Part shown: piece by piece, positions 33,587 to 45,921 of the stretch | Numbering within the stretch: the first letter of the stretch is position 1 | How the letters are laid out: each line of letters starts with the position of its first letter | From: Atherix ibis | Lineage: Eukaryota > Arthropoda > Insecta > Diptera > Athericidae | Assembly: GCA_958298945.1 (NCBI GenBank) | Contig: OY282610.1 | Span: forward strand, 41,609,667 to 41,673,666 | Reading direction: 5' to 3' | Length of the DNA: 64,000 nucleotides | Notes under the pieces: model-generated | Databases searched by the model: none | What the model saw: only the letters and a program-made list of their open reading frames with translations | What the model was told of the DNA's origin: nothing | Translations under genes and position numbers: made by a program

Positions 33587-34455
33587 CGAGGTCTGTTTAA
33601 TCGCAAATTTTGAATTTCCGCGGGTTACGTATATTCGATTTTTGATTTTTTGTGGCGTTATATTGGTACTCATGTCTCTCACTTATGCCGACAAGTTCGG
33701 TTATTTAGAATGTTCAGTTTATTTTTGACAGCTGCTTCGCTTGCACGTGTTTTGGCTCGTATTCGATTTTTGCCCTGTATCAAATTTTTTGTGAAAAACA
33801 TAATTTTTTTTTGCGCGGACGCATTCCGAATGTTGACTGTGACATATGGTGAAGCTACCTTGGACCGAAGCAACGTTTATCGGTGGTAGAAAATGTTCTC
33901 AGAGGGCGACGAAAAGCCTACCTGACCGTTTCGCTTACAGTTTTCTTCGATTGCAGGGGCGTGGTGCATTATGAGTTCTTGCCACGGGGTAGAACGGTCA
34001 ATAAGGAATGTTACCTGCAAGTTATGCGCAAGTTACGCAAAGCAATCCGCCAGAAACGCCCGGATTTGTGGAAGAACAAAAATTGGCTTTTGCACCATAG
34101 TAACGCCCCTGCTCACGCATTGTTGCTTGTGCGCGAATTTTTTGACCAAAAAAAATAGCCATCTTATACCCCAGATCTGGTTCCATATAACTTTTTCTTG
34201 TTCCCGAAACTGCAGAGCCCCATGAAAGGAGGACGCTACGCTACGATTGAGGAGATAAAGACGGCATCGAAGGAGGAGCTGAATAATATCACAAAAAATG
34301 ATTTTTTGAAGTGCTTCGAGGATTGGAAAAAACATTGGCACAAGTGTATAATATCTGGTGGGAATTACTTTGAAGGGGACATAATAGATATTCATGAATA
34401 AATAAATAATTTTTGAAAAAACACAAAATTCGCGATACTTTTTGAACAGACCTCG
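33587..34455 (+). mobile_element. Mariner, group M2, copy 2, internally deleted
   Basis: Ends CGAGGTCTGTTTAATCGCAA and ...ACTTTTTGAACAGACCTCG with TA at 33585-33586 and 34456-34457. It has part of the N-terminal domain (TYGEATLDRSNVYRW), then jumps to LTVSLTVFFDCRGVVHYEFL. It keeps LRKAIRQKRPDLWKNKNWLL and HHSNAPAHA (second Asp changed to Ser). The C-terminal piece 34198-34401 runs KGGRYATIEEIKTASKEELN to GDIIDIHE. Confidence 0.92.
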
Positions 34456-34457
34456 TA

Positions 34458-35392
34458 CAATGTTCTATGAAAATGTTGTACTCCTCTTCAAAAATCAATA
34501 CAGAAGCAGATGAAAAAAATTATTTAATAAATATTGATTAGCACCGCATTGAAGAAATCGTACAATATACACAAAATGAGAATATTGATAGTCAAGATAC
34601 CAATGCTTGTAGTATCGGAAATCTGCATGAAAATTCACTGTGATACTTTCTAGGATTTGCGCTTAAAATTATTTCAAAATGCGATAATTGCACACAAAAT
34701 TAGAAGTGTCGACTTTGCAGAAGATATGACCGAAACGCATATCAAAACTAAAAATTTCAGTCACTTCGGAGTACTTAATAATACCGATTGATAATGCTCT
34801 TCGCAAAATAATAGTTCTGATAACTGCAATAAGTACAAAAAAAAATACTTTTTTTTAAATATTATTAAAAAAATGAATTGCCTTTCCAAAATATGAAAAA
34901 CAACAAATCATATAAAACTATAATAACTGTTTTCAAAAAAATATTTATTCTAATAAATAAAAAACTTCATTTTCATTTTTTTAATTTTAATCCAAAATTA
35001 AAAATGAAAAAATTAAAAAAAAAAAAACAAAAAAACAAAAAGGTATTAAAAGGTATAATTAGTTCCAATTTTCTGAGGTATATTGCTCTAAAATTTTATT
35101 TACAAATTAGACTCATTGAAATTTTTTAGGACACACTTCTTTCCAACATGATTCATAAATTTGCCCAATATTTTGCATAGTTTTTAAGAAATAGTGCCAC
35201 AAAAAAAATATTTGATGGAACGTAGAAAATACACGTGAAAATATGTTAATTTAAATAAATGCAAAAAAATAGAGAACTTCTTTTTAGAATAGTATTATTA
35301 ATTGTAATTTAATTAATTGGTATGAACATAATTAATTTACGGACATATGTAAATATTGCAAAAAGTCAAGCAGCAACTTGCCCGCTTTTTCT
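34458..35392. other. Intron sequence with a weak transposase-like trace
   Basis: AT-rich. In 34555-34800 one plus frame reads ENIDSQDTNACSIGNLHENS, then YFLGFALKIISKCDNC, which resembles the zinc-motif region of P-element or hAT-type transposases. Too short to name. Confidence 0.3.
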
Positions 35393-36517
35393 TATCAAGA
35401 AATACACTCCTTAAATTTTTACTTAAGCCGAAATCATAGCAAAAAGTGAAGATGAGAAATATAAAAATCGGTCGCAATTTCCCCCTATTGTTAGTTGAAC
35501 GAAATAGAAATATTATTACAATAGGGGCGAAAGGAAAGACAAAATACTACGCACACCCATAAACAAACTTATTCTTACAATGCACAATATCATAACCAGG
35601 CATTGTGATTACAAGCAATCGGTCGTGGTATTCTGTTCAACTGAAACAATTAAATTTCCTTTCTTGAACTCGTGAAGGGTTACTTGGCAGTGATCGTATC
35701 CATGTGTAGGAGGAAAAGAATCCGCAATCACATAACTGCAATGAGGCAGAGAGTGATAAAACACACTTGCACTCGACAGCTTCGTTTCTCTTCCTTACTA
35801 CCTTCGTTTCTTTCATGCTCCGCATGCATGGCGCTTACAGCATCGCAGCGAGCACGGTAGAAAGAAAGAAAAAAACGAAAATATTGGGTCTAATATCCGT
35901 TCGCACACATTCAATCAAATCACATAAATTCGTACACCGTACAAATAATTTTCTTTCTTATAATTCGCGTTGGTGACATGAATGCAGAACAATATAAGCC
36001 GAGGACGAAAGATTAGAAATCAGACTTAAATCGTCAGCCATTCTCTTTTGAAATATACCGCCAGTATACAGAATTTTCTGTTGGCTCCCCCAACACCCCA
36101 ATTAAAAATGTATTGGTATGTTGGGGAAGCGGGAAGGAAATTCTATATACTGGCGGTATACTTTAAAGGAGAACGTTTGACGATTTAAGTCTGTTTTATA
36201 ATTTTTCGTCCTCGACGCAGTATTGTCATAAATGTCAAGTATTTGGTGATGTGGCAGCACTGCTGCGATTAAAGTCGAAGGTGAGATTGTGTATAATTCG
36301 TCGAATCGGCTGAGGTTCTTGAACGATTTTAGTTAACGTTACTAGTTCTTGTCGGAATTATGTTCGGGACTTATGGAGAATATGTGCATTCCAATCCTGA
36401 CATCTAACAAGGTAACGACTTTAGATCCTATAGTAATTAGTTTCCAATCAAGTTTGAACATACTGGGTTAGTTCTGTTCGAATAGTTTTTATGTTATGAA
36501 AAACAAGTTTTGATATT
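35393..36517. repeat. Dispersed repeat R1, copy 2
   Basis: Near identical to 25156-26308, including the near-palindrome (36000-36214). A short piece near the left end is replaced. No flanking target duplicates could be seen. Confidence 0.87.
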
Positions 36518-36820
36518 TTTTATGCTGCAGTTATAATAGCAGTGCGGTCTAAGTTTTTATACGAAATTCGATTTGTTGACTTCAATGTTTGACAGCATTT
36601 ATTATCTGTAATTTATAGGTTGGATAATGGTTGGTAAGGACCATTCTGCTACTTTCCCAGTCCGTTTGTCTACGGATGACTCGTTTTATTGAAATTTTTT
36701 TTAAAGATTATTTCTAGTAACATTTTTACTGAAATGTAAATTGTTAGTGCAACGACAACTCACACCATTACCATGAAGAATATGCCTGCTATCGCAGAAA
36801 AGTAATAAGATTGTCATTGG

Positions 36821-36882
36821 TTTAGAAGAGATTAAGGTACGTACAACCTATAAAGGTTGTACGTACCTTAATCTCTTCTAAA
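36821..36882. repeat. 29 bp perfect hairpin
   Basis: TTTAGAAGAGATTAAGGTAC... (36821-36849), loop ATAA, then the exact reverse complement to 36882. Confidence 0.95.
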
Positions 36883-36959
36883 CGTGTAGTAAAAATTTTA
36901 ATCTCATCCGATAACTAATCGACTTTATAGGTCGTGATAAGTGAAGTTGTGGTATTAGG

Positions 36960-37560
36960 GTGCATCACGAAAAATGGAACAGCGAAATTTGGAGCACGAT
37001 ATGCGATCGATTTTTGTGATAAGCTTGGTTGAAAACACGAAAAGTTGCAATGTGCCTATGGAAAACATTAATTATTAAGAGAATAAGTTTTTCGATAGTA
37101 TAAGGCAGTTTTGAAGGTCCGACTATCAGTGAAAAATGAACTTCGCTCAGAAAAGAGCTTTTGTGAGGTCAGACAACCAATTAACATCGAATCTTTTTCA
37201 AAAGATATAGAAAAACGGTTCTTCGCGTTAGAACGGACATTGTAGACGCTCTGTCACACGGCCATCTCCATCAACGAGTTTTTATTGGAAAAACAGATTC
37301 CTGTGATTCCCCAGCCTCCTCTTTTCACCTGATCATAGTCCGTGTGATTTTTTTTTTGATTCTCAAGATAAAATAAAATTTAAAGAGACGTTATCTTGGC
37401 ATAATATCCAAACGAATGTTGTGGGGCTGAAGTCCATTCGAATTGAAGACTCCGTTTACTGCTAAGAAGAGTGGAAATGATACCTCCGCCGATGTATAGC
37501 TAGCTGCCCAAGGAACTTCCTTTGAAGGAGATAACATTTATGTATAAAAATGCCTCATAT
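36960..37560 (+). pseudogene. Mariner-like transposase relic, group M5
   Basis: Plus-strand pieces: MEQRNLEHDMRSIFVISLVE, SPDHSPCDFFF (third-Asp type motif), DSQDKIKFKETLSWHNIQTN and a C-terminal EGDNIYV-like end. It belongs to the Tc1/mariner superfamily but is too worn for closer assignment. No ends found. Confidence 0.6.
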
Positions 37561-37690
37561 ATAAATTATATTTGATTGCTGAAAATAGCCTACCAATTGC
37601 TATATTTTAGTTTCAAAAGTCCGTTCTGGTCGGAAAGGTTAAATATTAAAGAAACAGTTCGGAAAGGTCAAATGAAAAGTTGTCAATATA

Positions 37691-38555
37691 CGAGGTTTGT
37701 TCAAAAAGTATCGCGGGTTACGTATATTTTTTTTTTAATTTTTTTTTGTGGCATTATGTTGGTACTTATGTATCTCACTTATGCCGAAAAGTTCGGCCAT
37801 TTTAAATGCTCAGTTAATTTTTGACAGCTGCTTTGCTTGCACGTGTTTTGGCTCGTTTTCGATTTTTGCCTATTCCAAAAAATGGATCCAAAAATCTGTT
37901 TCGGGAACAAGAAAAAGTCACAGGGTCCAGATATGAGGAATACGGTGGCTGCGGCATTATTAGTGTGTTGTTTTTGGCAAAAAATTTGCGTACAAGCAAC
38001 GATGCGTGAGCAGGGGCGTTATCATGGTGCAAAAGCCAATTTTTGTTCTTCCACAAATCCGGGCGTTTCTGGCAGATTGCTTTACGCAACTTGCGCATAA
38101 CTTGCAGGTAATATTCCTTATTGAGCATTTCACCCTATGGCAAGAACTTATTATGCACCACGCCCCTGCAATCGAAGAAAACTGTAAGCAAAACCATCAC
38201 ATTCAACCGAACTTGGTGCGCTTTTTTCGGTTTTGGCTCATGCGGCAGCTTCCATTGGGATGATTAAGCTTTTGTTTCCATGTCATAACCATAGACCCAT
38301 GATTCGTTACCAGTTATGACCCTCTGGAGTAAATTTGGTCGTTGCGGACAGAGGCCAACAGCTCCTTAGCAATGTTAATGCGATGCTGTTTTTGGTCGAA
38401 AATGGGTAAAAATTGAAGACGAGCCAAAACACGTGCAAGCAAAGCAGCTGTCAAAAATTAACTGAATATTCAAAATGGCTGAACTTGTCGGCATAAATGA
38501 GAGACCAATATAACGTCACAAAAAATCGAAAATCGAATATACGTAACCCGCGGAT
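37691..38555 (-). mobile_element. Mariner, group M2, copy 3, rearranged with two 5' ends
   Basis: The left end CGAGGTTTGTTCAAAAAGTA (after TA) and about 190 bp behind it are the M2 5' end in plus orientation. The rest (37885-38555) is M2 in minus orientation, from the DD34D core (HHDNAPAHASLLVRKFFAKN, second Asp intact) to its own 5' end at 38400-38555. The true 3' end is absent. The right-hand terminal bases of the inverted repeat are lost. Confidence 0.85.
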
Positions 38556-38868
38556 TTTTAAGACTCTTGTAATTAGCTGATCGCAATATTCTGTGCGGTT
38601 TTTTTTTCTTGGTATGGGATAGTTAATTGCCAACACGATGAACCAGAGTTGTTGTAATAGAGTAAATATTAATAATGAAAAAAAAAAAATTATTAAAAAA
38701 ACATATCAAAAGATTGAAAAATATTAAAAAATCGCGAAAATAAAATATTGGAAGGACACTTTAATTACCGTAACGTCAGATTGACATTTTTTGTTTCATG
38801 GAGATAGCTAGTTTCGTTTGTTTATTTTCTATGCCTGTTGAATATTCTAATATATAAATTGAACTAAC
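38556..38868. other. Intron sequence next to exon 2
   Basis: AT-rich, nothing recognised. Confidence 0.5.
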
Positions 38869-39095
38869 CTTGATTCCAATTCAGCGAAACGTTTTTGATT
38901 TTCAGGTCGATTTATCAATATTTGGAGCTGTTGATGAAGTGCTTCAGCTGTTGTTTCCGAATCACATCGGTATGCATGGACGTGCAATGGACATTTTGTA
39001 GCTGGATTATATAATAACAGGACACATGCGACAATATCATCGGTTTGAACCGAACTGGTTATGGCACTATGTGGAATGAAATGTTTCGATGTATC
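38869..39095 (-). CDS. PTB/PID-domain protein gene, coding exon 2
   Basis: The acceptor is CTTAAAG at 39096-39102. The donor GTTAGT starts at 38868 after TCA-AG. The 227 bp encode DTSKHFIPHSAITSSVQTDD, then IVACVLLLYNP, HVHAYRCDSETTAEALHQQ and NQKRFAELES. This is the second half of a phosphotyrosine-binding/interaction domain, with the HxYRCDS strand and the C-terminal helix that closes the domain. The last codon is split and completed by the first base of exon 3. Confidence 0.88.
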
Positions 39096-39157
39096 CTTTA
39101 AGAAAATATATAAATTATTAATTTATTTATTGTAATAAATTGTTAATTTGGACTTAC

Positions 39158-39352
39158 TTGTAAAATTTTAATTCCTTTATGTGATACTTGTAGTGTTACT
39201 TTGAGTGGCTCCTGTTCACGGGCCCTTTCAATTAAATATGGTACAACTGGATTAATTACACGTGGACCACGTAATCCTCTTGCCTCCTCGGCACCCAAAA
39301 ACCAAACATAGTATGATGCTTTTTGTACATCACGACGCAGTCGTAAAGCCAT
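39158..39352 (-). CDS. PTB/PID-domain protein gene, coding exon 1 with start codon
   Basis: ATG at 39350-39352, with an in-frame TAA four codons upstream (39362-39364), so this is the start. The 195 bp (65 codons) end at CAA before donor GTAAGT. They encode MALRLRRDVQKASYYVWFLG, then INPVVPYLIERAREQEPLKV and VSHKGIKILQ. This is the first strands and helix of a PTB/PID fold. The four exons join to 832 codons plus stop with no phase conflict. PTB proteins are cytoplasmic adaptors that bind NPxY-type tails of receptors. I do not recognise which orthologue this is, so no symbol is given. Confidence 0.87.
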
Positions 39353-39364
39353 TTGGATTATTTA

Positions 39365-39718
39365 AAAATGATATTATTTTCTTAATATTTTATTTAACAT
39401 CTGAAAAAAAAAATTAAAACAAAAAATGTTATATTTGAAAATTAATAATAAGAAAAAAACCAATTAAATTTTAATTTTAATATAAAATATATTGAAAAAT
39501 AAAATTGAATAAAAAATTTCTTAATAAACAAGTTAATTCATTTTAAAGTTTGGAAAGTATTATTATTTTATTTAATACCAAATAAATAAATTTATTATTT
39601 AAAAAAAAAATTATTAAGTTAAAATAAAGTTTGCCATTTTTTTATTGTAGATTTTTTAACTATTTTTATAAATGTGGTAATTTTTCCATAACTACGAAAA
39701 ATTTATCGTGTATTAGGA
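39365..39718. other. Upstream flank of the PTB gene start
   Basis: AT-rich. It may hold 5' UTR, but no clear promoter or splice acceptor can be chosen. Confidence 0.4.
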
Positions 39719-39719
39719 C

Positions 39720-40250
39720 ATTATGGTGGTCATAATGAGGGTTATTTCCTGCTTGCTTGATACGTTAATAAGCAAAATTTCTATATATGATATTGTTAAA
39801 ATTTATAAATTTCTATGAAAAAGCCTTTGTATCTATGAAAAATGACTATCTGGTATGTATTTTGGTCTGTAAGAGCAATTGGTCTGTATTTATCTGAAAA
39901 TGAAGAAGCACAGACCGTTATAGTCGATTATGGGCACCATGTGCCTATGATAACCGACGACTTTCTTGGTCTAATCTTCAGAATTTTAATCAAGACTGTA
40001 TGTTATTTTAATAAAACGTTACCACAAGTCACACAATAAGACAAATTTTGGCTTTATTGTCCGAACAGTTTCCAGGATACGTAATTTCGAGATTTAGCCT
40101 CCAAGATCGTACGATTTGATGTCGTGCAATTTATTCAAATAATTCTCAAATTTTAACTTTAGCATCTATTGAGTAATCATCGAATTACATGCCAAAATAT
40201 GTGAAAAAGACATTAAAAATAACCCCAAGAAATTTTGAGTCCCCTAAAAA
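39720..40250 (+). pseudogene. DD41D-type transposase relic
   Basis: MTIWYVFWSVRAIGLYLSEN, EEAQTVIVDYGHHVPMITDD and FLGLIFRILIKT are readable in one frame (39842-40039). They match the WCxFW...YFFENE...VTVN...MITDFL strip. Then, after shifts, HKTNFGFIVRTVSRIRNFE and PPRSYDL. It closely parallels 46407-46850. Confidence 0.78.
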
Positions 40251-40251
40251 G

Positions 40252-42688
40252 ATTTGCGACAACTTATCATTATTTTGCTAATTTTGGCACTATGGTCAAT
40301 ATAATAATCAATTTTTTTTTTGGCTTGAACTTAAAGATTTTAACCTGGACTATATCTGCTTTCAACAAGACGTCGCCAGAACATAAACAAACAGGACAAA
40401 TTTTAGTAAAAAATTTCATGGTAGATATTTGAATAATATTAATAATATTTTTGATCAAAATCTACAATAAATTTTTAAAATTTATAATATGTAATTTAAC
40501 TTTCCAAAGCATAAATTGGATAAACTTTTATTTAAAAATTTATTACAAATTTCTTTTACTCTGTATTAAGTAGAAATAGAGAAAGCGTATAGAAATAAAT
40601 GTATTTGTATTATTGACTACATAATTGATTATACTGTAAAATATTGTTCTATACGGAAATAGTTATTTTTAATTTAATTAAATCAATTTCCGGTATTATA
40701 TGGCCGATGATAGATGGATACCATTCTTTAGCGTATCATATTTACGTATACATAGAAAAGTACAATATTTACTTTAGGTAAGTAAGTAATTACAGCACGA
40801 AATTTATATTTAGTTTTTTGGTTATATAATTGTCAGCTTATCAATAATTGATTAAATATTGAATACATTGAAATTACAATAACAACAAAAATGCTGTACT
40901 CATTTTCGTAAAATTTTCAAATCACTACTCTTAAAAAATTTTCGATAAAAGGAAAATTTTTAAACATTTAATATGGAAAAAAAATACAAAATCTATTAAA
41001 TTATCTTCACCAAAAGGCTAAATTAGGATATAGTTAATATAGTATCAACAAAAAAAATGTTATAGTTGATTGAAATTTAAATTTAAAAACAAAAAACTAT
41101 TCGATTAGGAGCTAAAAAAAAAAGTAAACACTCAAAATTTATGAGGGTGATTGAATTATATGAAATTTTATTTGAAAAGAAAAGAAAAGATTGAAAATCC
41201 GAAAGTGTGCTTCTCCGCAAGTACTTGTGCTGAAAATGGCCAATGGTCGAAACTATGGTAAGCTGGTGGGATTCTTCTATTTTTTCTATTTCTTATAACA
41301 CTTTTTTTCCTACCACAATCAACGATACTATTGTCGAAAAATTCATTCTATTTAATTCTATTCTTGAATTAGAATTTTCACTTCAAATTATCCGTTTCGT
41401 TACATTCTCCCCATGGCGCCTTTCCCCTCTCTATATACCCGCCACCCACCCCATAACCAAAACAGCAACATCGAAATTTTATCAAATTTCTTTTAAATCA
41501 TTGACCCCGAAATAAATTCTTAGTTGTGCTTTTAGCTGCTATTAGAAGAAAAAAAAATACACAGCTGCCCCGTGTATTTTTTGTTTTTTAACTAATTTTG
41601 TTTTTATTAAAAGTAAAACAAAAAAAAAAAAAACATTCTTCTGGGCATTCTTAAGGTGGCCGAAAAATCACGAATGTTGTCAAAAACAAAAGCCCTCCAA
41701 GCTAACTATTTTTTGGGCTACTATTAATTTGAGTAAAGGGCAAAAACTATCTTTTCGTTAGAATTCTTTTTTTTTTCGTTCAGTTTTTCTTTTATTTTCT
41801 TTCGTTTTTTTTTTGCTTTGCTTTAGTTTTTATGCTGTTATTAAGCTTTAGGCATATACATCATGATTTGAAGATTCTTTGAAAAATTCCCTGTTGCTAC
41901 TTCTATCGTTAGTACTATTACCATCAATATTATCATTACTATCGGCCGATACCACTATTATTAAGACTACTATTACGAAAATAATTATGACTATTGTTCT
42001 TCTTTTTTTTATGGGTATACACTTAAAAGATATAATATTCATTGCACGTTTCTAATTGCTTTTAGCATTATAAAATTGTTATTAAAATTGAATTTAAAAA
42101 TGTAAACTCCGAAAATTTTTTTTAGGAAAAATTGGCAGCTAACACTTCTTAAGTTATACGTGTACTATAATTAAAAGTCGTCTCATGTTAGTTAAGTGTT
42201 TAAATTTCTTAATTCCATTTTTGTTCACTTACCACCATATAATGGGTTCGTTCTTAAATTTTAACAACGTGACTTGATTCCGAATATATTTTTATTAGTA
42301 TATTGTAAATATATTCCGCTTTCTTGGTTTTTAATAAAAATTTACATATCATGCATGACCCTTTTTTTTATAATGAAAATATTTAAATGATAATAAAGGA
42401 ATTTTACGTTTTTGATATGTACTAATTAAGTTGGTGCTTTAAAATTATTTGCTTTTTACTGGTATCTTCCTTCAATAGTATTTTACAGAATATATTTTAC
42501 TAAAGTTTATGTATAAAACTATTTCCATTATACCAGATATTTAAGATTTGTTTATTCAGTTCAATATGATTTATTCACAAATTAAGGGTTATTCATTTTG
42601 TAGTTTGACAAATATAGCCCCGTTATTTGACAGCTGTCAAAAACATTTGATTTTAATGCTAATTTGGCAACCAAAAATTTTCTTTTCC
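40252..42688. other. AT-rich, no gene seen
   Basis: Open frames at 40235-40432 and 41243-41515 have no motif. A poly-A/poly-T rich zone lies at 41540-41830. Confidence 0.45.
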
Positions 42689-42689
42689 C

Positions 42690-43110
42690 ATGAAGCTTAT
42701 ATGGGGTGTATTTTGGTCTGAAGTTGCCATTTATTTTTCTTTGAAAAAGAAAAATAGGAGAGATCGTTACTTGAAGAAATTTTGATCTAAACTTAAAGAT
42801 TTCAATCTAAACTATATGTGGTTTTAACAAAAAGGCACCATAAGATGCACAACATGACAAGTTCTGGCTTTACTGTTGCGAAAAGTTCCGATGAGACATA
42901 ATTTCGGGATTTTGTGATGTTAATTGGCCTCCAATAATGTACGATTTAAAGAAAGTTAAATTTTTCATTAGTTAATTATATAAAATACTATAGTTTCTAA
43001 ACTTTATATTATTAAAAAACCATTATCCGTTATGAAATGTCCAAATTCCAGCCCGAAATGTGCAAAAAAGTTACAAAAAATTATCTTAAAAGAATTAAGT
43101 CCTGCAAAAA
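42690..43110 (+). pseudogene. DD41D-type transposase relic
   Basis: ATGGGGTGTATTTTGGTCTG (WxVFWS strip), then TGTGGTTTTAACAAAAAGGC and TTAATTGGCCTCCAATAATG (WPPxxYDL strip), in the same order and spacing as the other relics. No open frame. Confidence 0.65.
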
Positions 43111-43168
43111 ATCGCGTAATAACCGTTTTTTATATAATGACAAAGTTTAAATATAAAAATAAAATATA

Positions 43169-43273
43169 TTGTAAGTTTTCTAGTTCGTAAGTCCATATTG
43201 GTTTAGATTAGAAGTGGAAGAGGTAAACTTCTAATCTAAACCAATATGGACTTACGAACTAGAAAACTTACAA
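43169..43273. repeat. 47 bp perfect inverted repeat, 11-nt spacer
   Basis: The left arm is TTGTAAGTTTTCTAGTTCGT... to 43215. The spacer is GGAAGAGGTAA, and the right arm 43227-43273 is the exact reverse complement. A related single arm (CCGTAAGTCTATATTGGTTT) is at 45729-45748. Confidence 0.97.
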
Positions 43274-45920
43274 TTATATTAGAACTAAGGAAACTTTTAG
43301 AATTAAGGCAATTTAAATAATTTCCTTAATTTATTTTTATAAGCAAAAGAATTTAAGAAATTTAAAAATCCAAATTTTTATCTTTAATATATTGACATTT
43401 TTTCTTCTAGAAATGATAAACCATAGAAAATTGATAAATTAATTGGTTTTTTTTTTGTGTACACAAAATAAATAAAAATTTCGATTTTATACATTTTTGA
43501 AATAATTTTTATCTAATTTTAATTAATTATTTTCTGATTAAATTGAAGCTAAGTTTAAAAATAAATCTCAGAAAATTGTATTTTATTTGATTTTTGGATT
43601 AAATTATTTTTTAATTAATAATTATTAAAAAAAAAAAAAAAACTAAATAATAATAAAGAAAATTTATTCCTTTTTTAAGGTATTAAGTTCTAAAACTAAA
43701 AAAAAATAACACAAATACAATTTAAGCTTATAAACAAAGTTAAATTTAGTATAAAATTTTTGGAAAATTCCTATTGCCAACAAACATTGAATATTATTAA
43801 ATGAAGTTTTCGAAATAAATATTAGCTGAAATCATAATACGGGTTTGAAAAAAAAATTCTAATAATTTTCAATTTTTCAAATTCAAAAAATAATATTAGC
43901 AAATGTCATCATTTCTTATTCACATGCGAGTGGGCAATTCGAAAATTTCATATCGAGCCGCCATTTTAACTTGTTATGACATTTGGCAACAGAATTTAAA
44001 TTAGCGGCCATTTTTACTTTGTTATTGACGACTATTATGATGACATCTGTTGGCGTAACTGGCATACGTGCGTGTTATGCAATTTTTATTTGTTAGACAG
44101 TATTTTCCTCTTAGCTATTATATAAAAATTATTAATAAATAACTCAATTGAAAAAACCCAAAACTGAAATAAAAGAAGGTGAATTTTTCTTCTTTTTTTT
44201 TTGTTGTTGACATTTTGAAGTCACCTTTTTTACACTTCAACACCAAAAAATGGTGAATACATACTTAAAAAAAAAAGAAGCCAAATTGTAAATTCAATTT
44301 TTATTATTACTTCATTGCCAGACTATTCGATTAATTGAATTTTTCGTATAATTATTTTTTGTTTGTTTCATTGCCATTTCTGATTATTATTATTATCTAG
44401 TTTATAATATATAATGGAAAAATCAAAATTTTATTTGTTTTTTTTAGGAGTTTCAGTTTATTTTTCATTCATTTTGTTTTGTTTGTTTTTTCTTTCCAGA
44501 GAAAGAAATAAGGGAACTTTAATCAAAATAATAATGAAAATTTCATAAGATTTTTGTGGTCATTAAGTTTTAATTTTTTTTTTGCCTTTTAGTTTTCATC
44601 TCTTTCGTGGTTTTCTTTTTGTGTATTTTGCATTTATGAAATGACCAATTGCATAATTTGGCACGATTCAACCATTTTAGAGTCATCTCCTATAAAGATG
44701 ATGGCCAACATTGGTGATCATATTATTTTCCACCAATCCACTCTGATTATTATATAATTTTATGATGCGATTTAAGTTCTATTGTTATTATTGTATAGTG
44801 TTATAAACGATTAACTATAAAATCTTTCGACAGTTTAAAAAAAAAAAAATTACCATATTTGCATTAAGAAAGTTTCTTTTTCTGTTTTTTTAATTTTTTG
44901 TTTTTGAAAAAACAAAAATTTAAACGAATTTTTGTGAATTTAACTTTAAGAAAATTTTATACAAACAGTTTTTTTTTAATTTATTTATTTATGAGTATAA
45001 AGACAATTATGATAAAGTTATACTGTTTCTTTCTTTTTCAAGATTTATTCATAGATTAATAATTGTTTTAGTAGTAAAAATATATTAAGATATAATAGGT
45101 AATTAAGATATATATGTTTGGTGTGTATATTGTAAGGTAATCTTACAGATTGTGAATTATAGTAACAGGAAAATGGGAAAATATTTTCATGGTGTTATAA
45201 TAATATTAAATTTTATTTAAAAAATATAAGTTACCTCTGACAATAAAAAGGAACAAATCGGAAAGCTTCTCTTATTATTTATTCGTCGTTTAATTCTTTA
45301 TTATCTCATAACGTTATTATTTAGTTACTGTTATTTATAATCAGTATATCCTCACCCCCTACCCCCTACCCTTTTCTAAATAGTCTTTATTTTATTACAA
45401 AATTTTTAAACATTTGGATTTAATTTCTTCCTTAGTTATCAAGCTAAAATTTCTTTAAAGAAATATGCTATAATATGTACACTTCGTTTATTCCATTTAT
45501 GAGAACCTAAAATAATTGTAATTAAAATACCAGTAAGTGTTATTGGAATTATTTAGTTGATGAACTATTTAAGCATCGATTCAAAGTAGCTTAACATCTT
45601 TTTTTTTTACAGTATTTATAGGGAAAATAGTAAAGGTACTTTAAGGTCTTGATGAATAAGACTATTACGTACATAAAAGGGATAATTTTACGAAGTATTT
45701 TTAGCTGAGGGTTTAGAGGAGTTCCAATCCGTAAGTCTATATTGGTTTCAGTGGGGTATTATACGATAGTATTTTTAAATAAGAGTAATCCGTTTTTTTT
45801 CTCCAAATAAAACAAAAAAGGAAAAATGGCAGACCAAAATTTATTATTTTATTTTGAAGTACAATCGATGCAATTATATTTTTTTTAAAAAAATGGCTGC
45901 TTCTGTTCCGTTTACATAAC
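43274..45920. other. AT-rich, no gene seen
   Basis: Long A/T runs. 43920-44070 is a little more complex (ATTTGGCAACAGAA, GACATCTGTTGGCGTAACTG) and could be regulatory, but no motif is decisive. Confidence 0.45.
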
Positions 45921-45921
45921 C

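Larger units (their letters stand above)
15773..38868 (-). other. 23 kb third intron of the PTB-domain gene
   Basis: Bounded by donor GTTAGT at 38868 and an AATTAG acceptor at 15773. The split Arg codon (AG|G) is completed across it. It is filled by the mobile elements listed here. No host exon was seen inside, though small alternative exons cannot be excluded. Confidence 0.8.
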
